Assembly (NCBI GenBank): GCA_036489025.1
Contig: DASXGN010000038.1
Span: 279,299-343,298, forward strand
Reading direction: 5' to 3'
Length of the DNA stretch: 64,000 nt
Origin: Dryocola sp036489025
GTDB lineage: Bacteria > Pseudomonadota > Gammaproteobacteria > Enterobacterales > Enterobacteriaceae
Shown here: piece after piece, positions 44,454 to 53,971 of the stretch
Layout: each line of letters starts with the position of its first letter
How positions within the stretch are numbered: the first letter of the stretch is position 1
Notes under the pieces: generated by a model
Told to the model about the DNA's origin: nothing
The model's database searches: none
The model's input: only the letters and a program-made list of their open reading frames with translations
Program-made: the position numbers and the translations under genes

Positions 44454-45591
44454 AAATCAGCGTGGCGTTATTCCCGCCGAAGGCAAAAGAGTTCGACAGC
44501 ATGACGGGCCTGTAGTCCGCGCGCGGCGAGGTCAGTAAACCACAGGGAGCAAGTTCCCGATCCTGCGTTGCATCAGTAAAATCCTGCGCGGGCAGCGGTA
44601 AACCCCGCGCCAGCATCAGGTAGCAAAGCACGGCTTCGCAAGCGCCTGCGGCGCCAAGCGTATGCCCGGTAAGGTGTTTGGTTGAGCTGCCCGGCACGCT
44701 TTCACCGAACAGCCGGTGAATCACTTTGGCTTCGATCTCGTCGTTCAGCCGCGTGGCGGTGCCGTGCATATTAATGTAGCCGATATCCGCCGCGCTCAGC
44801 CCGGCCTGGCAAAGCGCCATTTCGATGGCGCGGATCGCGCCCGCGCCTTCAGGATGCGGAGCCGACATATGCCAGGCATCGGTTGATTCCCCCACGCCCA
44901 GCAGCTGCACCGGGCCTTCGTCTTTGCTCAGCAAAATCAGGGCCGCCGCCTCGCCGATGGTGATCCCGTTACGCTCGGTGCTAAAAGGCTGGCAGCGGCG
45001 CTCGCTTAAAGATTCGAGGCTGTGAAAGCCGTTCACCGGCATGCGGCTAAGCGTATCCGCCCCGCCGACTATTGCCGCGTCCACCAGGCCGGACTCAATA
45101 AGCCTTTTGCCGGTGATCATTGCCCGGGCGCTGGAAGAGCACGCCGTGGAAACGGTCAGCGCCGGGCCAAAAAGATCCAGATACGCGCTGACGAAGCGCG
45201 AAGGATCGCCCAGCTCCTGCTGGCCATAATGATAAGTGTCATGCTGCCCGCTGACCTTGCGATCGGCCTCATCCAGCCCGGACGTGCTGGTGCCGAGCAC
45301 CACCGCCACGCGTTCTTTGCCGTAGCGGGCAATGGCTTCATCAACCTGCGGCTGAATCTGCGCCAGCGCCGCCAGCAGCAAACGGTTATTGCGGCTGTTG
45401 TGCTGAGGCAGATTGTCAGGCACCTGCGGCAAATCGCCCGTGACTTTCCCCACCCAGCATGCGCCGTTTTGCAGCCAGTTATCCTTGTCCGCCATCATCC
45501 CCGGCGAGCGGCCCGCCACAAGACTGGCGGCAATCTCATCGAGGGAGTTGCCCATCGCGTTAACCATACCGACGGCGGTGAGTGAAATCAT
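44434..45591 (-). CDS. apeO: APE beta-ketoacyl-ACP synthase (ApeO-like)
   Basis: 385 residues; catalytic Cys in VSTACSSSARAM (about residue 150), His in NMHGTATRLNDE (about 275), His in LTGHTLGAAGA (about 310). The principal elongating ketosynthase in described APE systems. ATG/stop overlap with the lipoprotein gene upstream. Confidence 0.88.
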   Translation of the reverse strand: MISLTAVGMVNAMGNSLDEIAASLVAGRSPGMMADKDNWLQNGACWVGKVTGDLPQVPDNLPQHNSRNNRLLLAALAQIQPQVDEAIARYGKERVAVVLGTSTSGLDEADRKVSGQHDTYHYGQQELGDPSRFVSAYLDLFGPALTVSTACSSSARAMITGKRLIESGLVDAAIVGGADTLSRMPVNGFHSLESLSERRCQPFSTERNGITIGEAAALILLSKDEGPVQLLGVGESTDAWHMSAPHPEGAGAIRAIEMALCQAGLSAADIGYINMHGTATRLNDEIEAKVIHRLFGESVPGSSTKHLTGHTLGAAGACEAVLCYLMLARGLPLPAQDFTDATQDRELAPCGLLTSPRADYRPVMLSNSFAFGGNNATLIFGAARD

Positions 45592-46169
45592 GATTGTTCG
45601 TCCAGATGTTGAATCGCAATGCTGTAGCCAAAGCGGTGATGCTGAATGCTGACCGGCTGACGGCTGCCGTCGCGCTCCAGATACTGAATCGTTTCGATCA
45701 GGCCATGGCTTTCGTCGCGCAGCTCGCGGCGTGAATCAAAATCCTTCAGCGTCCAGCCCTTCGGCAGCTGCGGCTGCCAGGCGGCCACAGGCCAGTAGCT
45801 CAGCATAATATCGGCCAGCACCTGGCTGGCTGGCGGCATCTCCGGCAGCGTTATCGACTGCTCGGTTTTGACGCCGCTTTTGTCGTAAGACAGGCGGAAT
45901 AACCGAATCCCCAGCGGAGACAGCCCTGCCAGCATCACTTTCTTATCGTCGGCGTTGAGCAGCACCATCAGCGACTGAGTTTTGCCTTTCACCCGCGCGG
46001 TTAGCAGCTGCTGCTGGCTGATTGGCGGGGCGATACCCGGCGCGGGCAGCGTCACCAGCGTGCCGGGCTTCAGCCAGGCCTGCGGGCGGTTTGAGTCTGG
46101 CTTGGGCGCGCTACAGGCGCTCAGCAACAGCGCGCCGAGCAGCAGGCCGATGGGACGAATCGAGGTCAT
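45588..46169 (-). CDS. APE lipoprotein (DUF3261)
   Basis: 193 residues from ATG 46169, which overlaps the exporter stop (ATGA); the longer frame is a shadow of the exporter. Lipobox LLSAC with the lipidated Cys about residue 19, then Ala-Pro-rich linker and a beta-rich domain. Forms, with the LolA-like and MMPL proteins of the cluster, the likely route carrying aryl polyene lipid to the outer membrane. Confidence 0.87.
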   Translation of the reverse strand: MTSIRPIGLLLGALLLSACSAPKPDSNRPQAWLKPGTLVTLPAPGIAPPISQQQLLTARVKGKTQSLMVLLNADDKKVMLAGLSPLGIRLFRLSYDKSGVKTEQSITLPEMPPASQVLADIMLSYWPVAAWQPQLPKGWTLKDFDSRRELRDESHGLIETIQYLERDGSRQPVSIQHHRFGYSIAIQHLDEQS

Positions 46170-48487
46170 GAAGTTTCCTTTTCGTGAGCGGGCAAGGCCA
46201 GTGGAGCGGTCAAAAACGCGCAGAAGATCCCGCAGCTCAGCACGGTGCCAAAGCCCGAAATAGCCTGGGTCTGGCTGAAGACCAGCATGCCCAGGGTGCA
46301 TAAAGTTGTCAGCAGGGCCACGCCGACCGCCAGCATGGAGGTCAGCGGCGTGCCGCGAGGGTTGCTGAAGAAAATCGTGTAGTTGATGCCGATGCCCAGC
46401 ACCAGCACCAGCGCCAGCAGCGAGAACAGGTTTAGCTCGTGGCCGCTAAAGGCCAGCGCCGCCAGCCCTCCGCCCAGCGATAGCAGCGAAGGCACGACGT
46501 TGATAAGCCCGCGCTTCACGCCGAGGCGCAGCATATAGCTCAGCGCAATGGCAATAACGGCGGCGGCCAGCAGGCCGGTAAGCAGGGCGCGATAGAAGCC
46601 GAACAGCTCGTTGAACGAACTTTTGCGGTCAACCCAGCTGACGCCCGGCAGCTTCGCCGCCAGCGCGCTTAGCTGAGCGCCGTCGCGTACGCCGCTGACC
46701 GGCACCAGCGCGCCGCTCTTGCCGTCAGGCAGCGCAAGCCACAGCAATCGCCAGCCGCTGCTGGCGACGCTTTTTTGCCAGACGTCCGGCGTAACGGCCA
46801 TCTGCTGCAAATCAGGCGCGCTCACCGAAATGCCCGACTCCGCCAGGCGCTTTTGCAGCACCGGCGCGGCCTCGCGCAGCAGACGTAAATCGGCCTGCTG
46901 CCGTTCGAGCGAGGCCAGCGGCAGCAGGCGATAGCCGTCAATCACTTTATTTTTGAGCAGCGTCGCCAGCTCTGGCGCAAGCTTTTCAAGGCGCTGTAGC
47001 GTCTGCTCGCCGCTGTCGCCGTAAACCACAAACCACTTCTGATCCATACCCTGCCCGGTCAACGCGGTTATCGCCTTTTCTTGCTGCAGTAAATCCTGCG
47101 GCAGGGCCTGCAAAGTGGAAATATCGTCATTCACGCGCAGCGTCGCCAGGCCCGCCAGGCTAAAAGCCAGCAGAACCAGCGGAATACCGAGGCGTACGGC
47201 TTTGCCGCGCTGCCAGGCGGCCAGCCAGGCTGATAAAATTTTTTGCGCGGGAATCTTGCGCACCGGCAGGCCTCGCACCGCATAGGGATACCAGCCGATC
47301 GCCGTCAGGCAGGAAGCCGTCAGGCCGCTGGCGGCAAAGACCGCAAGCTGGCGGATGCCGGGGAACGGCGCGAGAAGCATGATGAAATACGCCAGAACGG
47401 TCGTACCCAGCGCCAGCAGCAGCGCGGGCAGCACCTTGCGCAGGCTGTTCAGCGGCGAGCTTTCTGCCCCGTGAACCATGCGTTCGGTAAGGTAATACAG
47501 CGTGTAATCCGCCGACACGCCGACGATGCCAAGGCTCATCACCAGCGTCATCAGGTGCAGCTGGCCAAAGCAGAGCAGCGTAACGACCGTGCCCGCCAGC
47601 GCCCCGATACCGACCGAAGCCAGGCACAGCAGCAAAGGCCGAACCGAACGGAAGACGGCAAGGATCAGCAGCAGCACGCCGGCTATCGTCGCCAGGCCCA
47701 GCGTGGAAACGTCGTGCTTCGCCTGCTGGCTGGCGTAATCGCTGTAGAACAGCGTGCCGCGCGACATCACCTTCGCCTGCGGGAACTGCTGCTCAAGCTT
47801 TTGTTGCAGGACGCGTAGCTGACTCACCGCTTCCCGGCCGCGCTGCATATCGAACGAGGATCCGTTCAGTTCGCCGTGCAGCATGTACCAGTAGCGGCCC
47901 TGCCGATCTTTCGCCACCAGCCAGCCGTTAATCATGCGCAGCTGGCTGGCGCTGCGCTGCAATGCCAGCTGCGAGCCGCGCACCAGCATCAGCGGATCGT
48001 TGCTCAGCTCTTTGCCGCTGACGCCGGAAAAGGCCGAATACAGCTGCGATAAAATCCACTGCGCCTGCGCCTCGCCGCCGTTTTGCAGCCGGGCACGGGT
48101 TTGCTCATCGACCAGCCCGTTGCGATGTTCAAAATAGAATTTGCCCCAGGCCTGCTGGTCCGCCGCGTTCATCGGGCCCTGCACCTGCGCGAGGAACGGC
48201 TGCTGATTCAGCTGTTGCAGCCACCGGCGCGCGGCCCGCTCGTCAGGCTGGCTGCCGGGGCTGACCAGCCACAGCATTTGCCCGTCGAGACGCTGCAAAA
48301 AACCCGCTTCAATTTCGGGGGGAATTTGCCCGAGGCTCTGCGACGGCAGCAACGACAGCACGCTGCTGTCGAGCCGGGCCTTCGGCAGCAGCACACCCAG
48401 CGCGACCGCTAACAGAGCCACCATCACCAGCCAGCTCCACGCGAAGCGGCGATGCCGGTCAGAAAACGAAGCGCTGTTGCTCTTCAC
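46166..48487 (-). CDS. APE exporter, MMPL/RND family
   Basis: 773 residues. Membrane helix near residue 15-35, large periplasmic loop, then two clusters of about five helices (about 245-420 and 640-770) as in MMPL lipid exporters; the family Asp is seen in SADYTLYY (about 330) and its counterpart GINYTIFF (about 700). Inner-membrane pump proposed to move the polyene conjugate. Overlaps the genes on both sides. Confidence 0.9.
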   Translation of the reverse strand: MKSNSASFSDRHRRFAWSWLVMVALLAVALGVLLPKARLDSSVLSLLPSQSLGQIPPEIEAGFLQRLDGQMLWLVSPGSQPDERAARRWLQQLNQQPFLAQVQGPMNAADQQAWGKFYFEHRNGLVDEQTRARLQNGGEAQAQWILSQLYSAFSGVSGKELSNDPLMLVRGSQLALQRSASQLRMINGWLVAKDRQGRYWYMLHGELNGSSFDMQRGREAVSQLRVLQQKLEQQFPQAKVMSRGTLFYSDYASQQAKHDVSTLGLATIAGVLLLILAVFRSVRPLLLCLASVGIGALAGTVVTLLCFGQLHLMTLVMSLGIVGVSADYTLYYLTERMVHGAESSPLNSLRKVLPALLLALGTTVLAYFIMLLAPFPGIRQLAVFAASGLTASCLTAIGWYPYAVRGLPVRKIPAQKILSAWLAAWQRGKAVRLGIPLVLLAFSLAGLATLRVNDDISTLQALPQDLLQQEKAITALTGQGMDQKWFVVYGDSGEQTLQRLEKLAPELATLLKNKVIDGYRLLPLASLERQQADLRLLREAAPVLQKRLAESGISVSAPDLQQMAVTPDVWQKSVASSGWRLLWLALPDGKSGALVPVSGVRDGAQLSALAAKLPGVSWVDRKSSFNELFGFYRALLTGLLAAAVIAIALSYMLRLGVKRGLINVVPSLLSLGGGLAALAFSGHELNLFSLLALVLVLGIGINYTIFFSNPRGTPLTSMLAVGVALLTTLCTLGMLVFSQTQAISGFGTVLSCGIFCAFLTAPLALPAHEKETS

Positions 48488-49064
48488 GGGTCAGCTTTCG
48501 CGGTTCAGGACGGTGGTTGCTAAAGGTGATTTCGGTGCGATCGCCCTGCCTGTCGTTCAGCTCGATGCGGTTGAGGTATTTTTCGCCCTGCAAGGAAATG
48601 GTGCTGAACAGTTTATCGAGCGGCGTGGTTATCGGGGTGAGCACCAGCTGCCACTGCCCCTTGCCGAGGTCGGTAAATTCGCTGGTAAAGTTTTCATCCA
48701 GCACTTTGCGATCGGCCTGGAATAAGGCGCGCAGCAGATGGTTGAACTGAAACATCTGCGGGTTGCTGTCGGCGGTGATCACCTGCGGAGGCTGGCTGCC
48801 CATCACCTGCGCCATGTGGCTGTCGTCAAGGATCAGCGTCATCGGGAAAGGATGCAGCTGCTGCCACCACAGGCCCCTGCTTTTGGCGATCAGCACTTCG
48901 CCGCTGGAGTGCAAAGGCTGCGCCATGCCGCTAATCTGGCGTTCCTGCTGGAAGGACGCGCGCACCACTTCCTGGGCGGCAAAGCGGTGCTGGACGTCGT
49001 CGAGCGTGATCGCCTGCGCGGTGCCGCAGGCCAGAAGCAGCGCGGCCAGTAATATTTTTCTCAT
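48459..49064 (-). CDS. LolA-like periplasmic carrier of the APE cluster
   Basis: 201 residues, signal peptide ending near AQA (residue 18), then a LolA-type domain (VQHRFAAQEVVRASFQQER, SSGEVLIAKSRGLWWQQLHP). Expected to ferry the hydrophobic product or a lipoprotein across the periplasm. Overlaps the exporter start by 29 bp. Confidence 0.87.
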   Translation of the reverse strand: MRKILLAALLLACGTAQAITLDDVQHRFAAQEVVRASFQQERQISGMAQPLHSSGEVLIAKSRGLWWQQLHPFPMTLILDDSHMAQVMGSQPPQVITADSNPQMFQFNHLLRALFQADRKVLDENFTSEFTDLGKGQWQLVLTPITTPLDKLFSTISLQGEKYLNRIELNDRQGDRTEITFSNHRPEPRKLTREEQQRFVF

Positions 49065-49483
49065 GGCCTGATCCCCATGCGTTCAAAGAGCACGTCCGGC
49101 GAGACGTAGCACATCTCCCCCGTCGCGGCGTTCACGGCAACCTGAATGGTGTAGCCGGTGGTGGTACGTTTCCCGCTGGCGGCGTCGACAATTTGGTAGC
49201 CAATTTTCAGGCGATTTTCAAACTCCTCCACGCGGGCGCGCACCAGGATTTGCTGTTCAAAAGTCACCGCGTCACGATATTTCACCCGCGTATCTACGAC
49301 GGGCCAGACGTAGCCGGACGCTTTCATCGCCCGATAGCCGTAGCCAAACCGATCCAGCAGCGCTTCGCGCGCCACTTCAAAATAGCGGAAGTAGTTCCCG
49401 TGCCAGACAACGTTCATCGCGTCGACGTCGTGAAAAGGCACTTTAATACTCACCTCGGCGGTAAAGCGGGGCTCGCTCAGCAT
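49061..49483 (-). CDS. apeK: APE thioesterase (4HBT hotdog)
   Basis: 140 residues, hotdog acyl-CoA thioesterase of the 4-hydroxybenzoyl-CoA type: VPFHDVDAMNVVWHGNYFRYFE at about 16-36, with the catalytic Asp and the following HGNY. Proposed to release or proofread acyl chains. Directly overlaps the transferase gene upstream by 7 bp, so no room is left for the ammonia-lyase gene expected here in described clusters. Confidence 0.88.
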   Translation of the reverse strand: MLSEPRFTAEVSIKVPFHDVDAMNVVWHGNYFRYFEVAREALLDRFGYGYRAMKASGYVWPVVDTRVKYRDAVTFEQQILVRARVEEFENRLKIGYQIVDAASGKRTTTGYTIQVAVNAATGEMCYVSPDVLFERMGIRP

Positions 49484-51183
49484 CCGGACTCCTTCTCTGG
49501 CGGCAGCTGCCAGAAATCATAAAAATTAAACCAGTCGAGCGGCGAGCGCAGAGCATAGGCTTCAAGCCGTTCGGCATAGCGGTCGATAGCCTGTTGCAGC
49601 GCCTGCTGGCGCGTGGCCCGGGGTAAAACGAGCGGGTCGGCAAAGGCTTCGGCGTGAACGCGCAGCTTCCCCTGCTCGCGCAGCACCATCATTAGAATGA
49701 CCGGACAGCGTAATGCGGCGGCGAGGATAAACGGCCCCTGCGGGAAAGGCGCCTGCGCGCCCATAAACCGGCTCCAGCAGACGCGACGATCGCCTCCACG
49801 CTGGGTATTCACGGCAATTCGGTCGCCGACGATGGCCACCCACTCACCCGCATTAAGCTTATCCTGTAGCAGCATGGCGGTTTCAGGGCCGATGTGCGTG
49901 ACGGGCAGCAAATTCACCGCCGCCTGCGGGGCAATCTCTTCGACGATTTGTCGGAAGCGCTGCGCGTGATCGGTGAAAACCAGGGCGTTGATCGTCAGCC
50001 CGGCGTCGACCTGCGCCAGCGCCCTGCTCGCTTCAATATCACCGAGATGCGCGGCGAGGATCAGTTTCCCCTGGTTTAGCTGAGGCTGCAAAACTTCCCG
50101 GCTGCCCGGCGCGAAGCAGATATCGCGATCCCATTGAATATCGCCGCGCCAGGCGGCGATTTTGTTCAGCATCGCATCGCCGAAGCGTAAAAAATGCCGG
50201 TAGCTGTTCAGCCCGGCGGGCAAAGTAATCTGTTTAATTTGCGCCTGCTGCTTCACGCGGGAAAGCCACTGCTTTGAGGCCCGGCGCTGCGGGCTGCCGG
50301 TGAGCCACATCCAGGCCGCCACGGGATACAGCAGCAGCGTAAACGCGCCGCGCCCCAAAAGTTGATAGACGCGCAGCATAAACCGCATCCCCGCCAGCCC
50401 TTTACGCTCGGGGGTCTTTGCCCAGTGCGCGGCCTGATGCCGACGGGCAAGCAGCGAAGGAATGCGCGGCAGCATGCCGAAAAACAGCCGCGTGTGCATC
50501 CAGGAGATCCGCAGGTTGTCGCGCAGCCCGTCAAAATGCGACAGGCCGTCTTCGGGATAGATTACGCGGGTGCGTAAAAAGCGGCTGTCCACGCCGGCCC
50601 AGTACAGGCGCACCATAATTTCCGTATCGAAATCCATGCGCTTGCCGGGTGGATGACGTTGAATCACCGCCAGCGTCTGAGCAAGCGGGTAAACCCGGAA
50701 GCCGCACATGCTGTCCTTGAGCGCCAGCGAGAGCGTTTCAACCCATACCCAGAAATGGGTGACGTAGCGGCCGTAAAGCCGGGCTTTCGGCACGGATTCA
50801 TCATAATCAGGCTGGCCGGAAATCAGCGTTTCAGGATGGCTTTGCGCCTGCGCCAGAAAGCGGGGAATATCTTCAATGCAGTGCTGTCCGTCGGCATCCA
50901 GCTGCACGGCGTGGCTGTAGCCCGCCGCCTGAGCCGCCTGCAAGCCAGCAATAACGGCCTGCCCTTTGCCGCCGTTTTCCGCCAGGCGTACCAGAGCGAT
51001 CTGCGGCTGGCCGACGGCTAAATTATCCAGCTGCTGCGCCGTCGCCTGTTCGCTTCCGTCATCGACAACAATGCACGGCAGACTGAACGGAGCCAGACGA
51101 GCGAGTACGCCGGGCAGCATCGCGCCGTGGTTATAGCAGGGAATGACGACGCAGGGTCGGAACGCGGGCGGCTTCACGGACAT
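49477..51183 (-). CDS. APE glycosyltransferase/acyltransferase fusion
   Basis: 568 residues in two domains. About 10-240 is a family 2 glycosyltransferase (PCVVIPCYNHGAMLPGVL, IVVDDGS, QLDADGQH). About 280-560 is a lipid A acyltransferase (LpxL/HtrB-like) domain with HLGDIEASRAL (HX4E-type motif) and VAIVGDRIAVN. It is probably involved in attaching the polyene to its lipid/sugar carrier at the inner membrane. Confidence 0.87.
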   Translation of the reverse strand: MSVKPPAFRPCVVIPCYNHGAMLPGVLARLAPFSLPCIVVDDGSEQATAQQLDNLAVGQPQIALVRLAENGGKGQAVIAGLQAAQAAGYSHAVQLDADGQHCIEDIPRFLAQAQSHPETLISGQPDYDESVPKARLYGRYVTHFWVWVETLSLALKDSMCGFRVYPLAQTLAVIQRHPPGKRMDFDTEIMVRLYWAGVDSRFLRTRVIYPEDGLSHFDGLRDNLRISWMHTRLFFGMLPRIPSLLARRHQAAHWAKTPERKGLAGMRFMLRVYQLLGRGAFTLLLYPVAAWMWLTGSPQRRASKQWLSRVKQQAQIKQITLPAGLNSYRHFLRFGDAMLNKIAAWRGDIQWDRDICFAPGSREVLQPQLNQGKLILAAHLGDIEASRALAQVDAGLTINALVFTDHAQRFRQIVEEIAPQAAVNLLPVTHIGPETAMLLQDKLNAGEWVAIVGDRIAVNTQRGGDRRVCWSRFMGAQAPFPQGPFILAAALRCPVILMMVLREQGKLRVHAEAFADPLVLPRATRQQALQQAIDRYAERLEAYALRSPLDWFNFYDFWQLPPEKESGC

Positions 51184-51524
51184 AGTTTGATCTTCCCGCT
51201 GCTGACCGGCAGCCTGGCTTCATCTTTCAGCTGAACATAGGCAAAGCTCAGCAGGCTGCGGACGCTGTCCCAGCGGACCGTCAGCTCCAGCCGCGACTCA
51301 GGCAGCACGGGGCGTTGAAATTTTACGCTGTCGATGGCGCTAAACCGCATTCCCGGCGCCAGCTCCTCGCCGTACGCCATCACCCAGTCGAGCTGCGCCA
51401 CGCCGGGCAGCAGAGGCCGGTCTGGAAAATGACCGCGGAACCAGCTCAGGTCGGCGGGAATATCCAGCTGCAGGCAAAGCTGATTTTCCTCCGGCCGGGT
51501 ACGTTTTGCTTCAATGGCTTTCAT
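51174..51524 (-). CDS. apeI: APE dehydratase (ApeI family)
   Basis: 116 residues from ATG 51524, which overlaps the ligase stop (ATGA) and follows AGGAC. FabZ-like hotdog with WFRGHFPDRPLLPGVAQLDW (catalytic-type His about residue 32). Works with ApeP. Overlaps the transferase gene by 10 bp. Confidence 0.88.
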   Translation of the reverse strand: MKAIEAKRTRPEENQLCLQLDIPADLSWFRGHFPDRPLLPGVAQLDWVMAYGEELAPGMRFSAIDSVKFQRPVLPESRLELTVRWDSVRSLLSFAYVQLKDEARLPVSSGKIKLCP

Positions 51525-52840
51525 AAAAATAAGTCCTGTAGCTGCGCCCATGCCCTTTTGCTCTGGCTGTTGAGCGGAATGCTCTCGACGAGCCGCCAGT
51601 AGCGGGGAATGGCCACAGGTTCAAGCCACCGGCGGAGCTCTTCTCGCCAGCGCTGTTGATAGTTTTCAGGCAGCGCAGCGGCATCGCAGGCCACCACGGC
51701 ACCGAGCGTCGTGCGCCCCGCGCGGGTTATCGGCAGCACCGCAGCATCCTTGATGCCCGGCAGGCAAAGCAGGCGGCGTTCAATCTCGCTAAGCGAAACG
51801 CGCTTCTCCTCAAGCTTCACGATCCTGTCCCTGCGTCCGAGCAGCACAAAACTGCCCTGCTCCGTAAAGGCCAGATTGTCATCCAGCCCGCATTCTCCGC
51901 CCTGAATCAAGGGGGAACGCAGTCGCCAGCCCTCATTATGCGCGATAAATTTAACCGCCGGGAAAGGCCGCCAGGGCTGGCCAGCAAGAAGGTGTTCGCG
52001 GCAGGCTATGACGCCCGTTTCCGTTGTGCCGTAAATTTCGCTGACCGGCGTACCCAGCCAGCTTTTCACGCGCTGCGCGGTTTCATCATCCAGCAGGCCC
52101 GCCGCTGAGATAATTTTGCGGCAGGACGGCGCTTTGAGCGAAGGGTCGAGCCGCTTCAGGAAAGCCGGGCTGCTGATAAACACCAGCGGATGCGTTTTCT
52201 GCGCGGCCAGCCGTTCGGGAAAATCAATCATTGCGGTATCGCAGGCCAGGCCGAGCGTCATCGGCAGCATGATGCGAAACGTCAGGCCGTACATATGCTG
52301 ATGGCTGACCGAGGCCACCACGCGGCAGCCCTGCATCTCCCGCCCCCAGAGGTCTGCCAGCCAGGCGCTTTCATGATTAAGCGCGGCGACCGATTTAAAG
52401 ACCTGAGCAGGCTCGCTCGTTGAGCCGGAGGTAAACAGCGTCACGCCGGCATCGTCCGGCACGGGAGGTAAAGTCTGAATGGCCCGGGGCGGCAAAGCGT
52501 GCGGGCTGATAATCGGGCAGCCTGGCTCAAGCGGTAAATCGCTCATCACGCCGTCAAACTGCGAGCGTTGCTCACGCAGCTGGGCTTCGCGGCAGTGGCC
52601 AGGCAGAACCGGCGTTTTACCGGCATGGAGCGTGGCAAGCAGCGCGACGATGAACGCGTAGCTGCTTTCAAAGCACAGCGCCCAGCGCCTGCCAGGGTGC
52701 AGATTCAGCGCGTGGTACAGCCGGTGAACATCGCTAACAAGCTGAGCCTGGGTAAAGAGCTTTTCGCCGTCGAAGGCCACGATATGATCGGGCTGGCGGG
52801 CTTCGCTTAGCCATTCGCTGAGCGGCAGGATCTTATTCAT
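51521..52840 (-). CDS. apeH: APE acyl-ACP ligase (AMP-binding)
   Basis: 439 residues, a compact ANL-type adenylating enzyme: VTLFTSGSTSEPAQVFK (about residue 132-148), EIYGTTETG (about 270), and a C-terminal hinge near GRRDRIVKLEEKRVSLSEIE. Activates the aryl starter acid and loads it on an ACP. With no lyase in the cluster, the source of that acid is open. Confidence 0.9.
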   Translation of the reverse strand: MNKILPLSEWLSEARQPDHIVAFDGEKLFTQAQLVSDVHRLYHALNLHPGRRWALCFESSYAFIVALLATLHAGKTPVLPGHCREAQLREQRSQFDGVMSDLPLEPGCPIISPHALPPRAIQTLPPVPDDAGVTLFTSGSTSEPAQVFKSVAALNHESAWLADLWGREMQGCRVVASVSHQHMYGLTFRIMLPMTLGLACDTAMIDFPERLAAQKTHPLVFISSPAFLKRLDPSLKAPSCRKIISAAGLLDDETAQRVKSWLGTPVSEIYGTTETGVIACREHLLAGQPWRPFPAVKFIAHNEGWRLRSPLIQGGECGLDDNLAFTEQGSFVLLGRRDRIVKLEEKRVSLSEIERRLLCLPGIKDAAVLPITRAGRTTLGAVVACDAAALPENYQQRWREELRRWLEPVAIPRYWRLVESIPLNSQSKRAWAQLQDLFL

Positions 52841-53408
52841 GGCGGCGTTTCACGCGTTGGCGAACCAGCCATTCCCCGGCAAACAGCGCGCCCATCAGGC
52901 AATAGCTGAGCATACCGTTCCACAGCGTCCAGAGATGAATGTTGCCGTAAACAATAGTGGCTAAAGAGATTGCGCCGTTAATCACGAAGAACCCGCACCA
53001 GACCTGGGTCACGCGGCGCGTATAGCGAACGGCAGCCGGGGAAAGCGCCCCCTCGCGCCAGCGTGCCAGGCGTTCAATCACCGGCATGGGGCTGAATAAC
53101 GATCCGCCGAATAAAGCCAGCATCACCACGTTCACCACCAGCGGATACCACAGCAGAAGCTGCGCTTCGCGCAGCCAGACGCTCGAAAGCGTCAGCACGA
53201 TGCCCAGCAGGGCAAGGCCCTGGGCGGCGCGGCTTAAGACTCCCCTTTTACCGCGCAGGGCGGCCAGACGCAGAACGAATAAAAGGGCCAGCAGCGGCAG
53301 CAGAATATGCAGCCGGGGGTAAGTCAGCGCCAGCCAGACAGCAAAAGGCCAGCCTGTGACGGCCAGCCCTCCTGCGATATTCAGTGCTGTTGCTGCCCGC
53401 CCCCGCAT
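52833..53408 (-). CDS. APE membrane protein (COG4648 type)
   Basis: 191 residues with about five hydrophobic segments and Arg-rich cytoplasmic loops. Conserved APE-cluster membrane protein of unknown role, possibly an intermediate transporter or scaffold for the synthases. Shares its ends with both neighbours. Confidence 0.85.
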   Translation of the reverse strand: MRGRAATALNIAGGLAVTGWPFAVWLALTYPRLHILLPLLALLFVLRLAALRGKRGVLSRAAQGLALLGIVLTLSSVWLREAQLLLWYPLVVNVVMLALFGGSLFSPMPVIERLARWREGALSPAAVRYTRRVTQVWCGFFVINGAISLATIVYGNIHLWTLWNGMLSYCLMGALFAGEWLVRQRVKRRHE

Positions 53409-53656
53409 CAGGAGTCCTGTTGCAGCCGTTCTACCGCGTCAACAACATCCTGAACGGTGCGTACCGCTTTAAAATCTTCCGGCTTAATTTTTTTGCCGGT
53501 GCGTTTTTGCAGGTGAACCACCATGTCCACGGCATCAATGCTGTCGAGATCTAAATCTTCATACAGGCGCGATTCAGGCGTGATTTGCTCCGCGTCGAGG
53601 TCAAACAGTTTCACCAGTAACCCGCTCACTTCCTGATAAATAGCTTCTTTATTCAT
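53408..53656 (-). CDS. apeF: APE acyl carrier protein 2
   Basis: 82 residues, acidic four-helix ACP; phosphopantetheine Ser in YEDLDLDSIDAVDMVVHL (about residue 38). One of the two carrier proteins on which the chain is started and extended. Confidence 0.92.
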   Translation of the reverse strand: MNKEAIYQEVSGLLVKLFDLDAEQITPESRLYEDLDLDSIDAVDMVVHLQKRTGKKIKPEDFKAVRTVQDVVDAVERLQQDS

Positions 53657-53683
53657 AGCCTACTCGTTCTTTCAATCAGTCAT

Positions 53684-53956
53684 TCAGGCGCTGTGCGCCG
53701 GATTCAGGCTCGCGATAAAAGCCGCAAGCGTTGCCACAGAGTAAAAATGCTGGCGCAGGGTTTCATTTTCAGCCGACAGCACCACGCCGTAGCGCTTTTT
53801 CACGGTCAGCCCGAGTTCAAGCGCGTCGATGGAGTCCAGCCCCAGGCCCTGGTCACCGAACAGCGGCGCCTCGCTGTCGATATCGTCCACGCTCACGTCT
53901 TCAAGGTTCAGCGTGTCGATAATTAACCGTTTTATATCGTTGTGTAGTGAGTCCAT
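53684..53956 (-). CDS. apeE: APE acyl carrier protein 1
   Basis: 90 residues; phosphopantetheine Ser in QGLGLDSIDALELGLTV (about residue 40). Follows the acyltransferase gene by 15 bp. The pair of ACPs, each with an intact DSI motif, is typical of APE clusters. Confidence 0.92.
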   Translation of the reverse strand: MDSLHNDIKRLIIDTLNLEDVSVDDIDSEAPLFGDQGLGLDSIDALELGLTVKKRYGVVLSAENETLRQHFYSVATLAAFIASLNPAHSA

Positions 53957-53971
53957 ATCTGCATCCGGGTC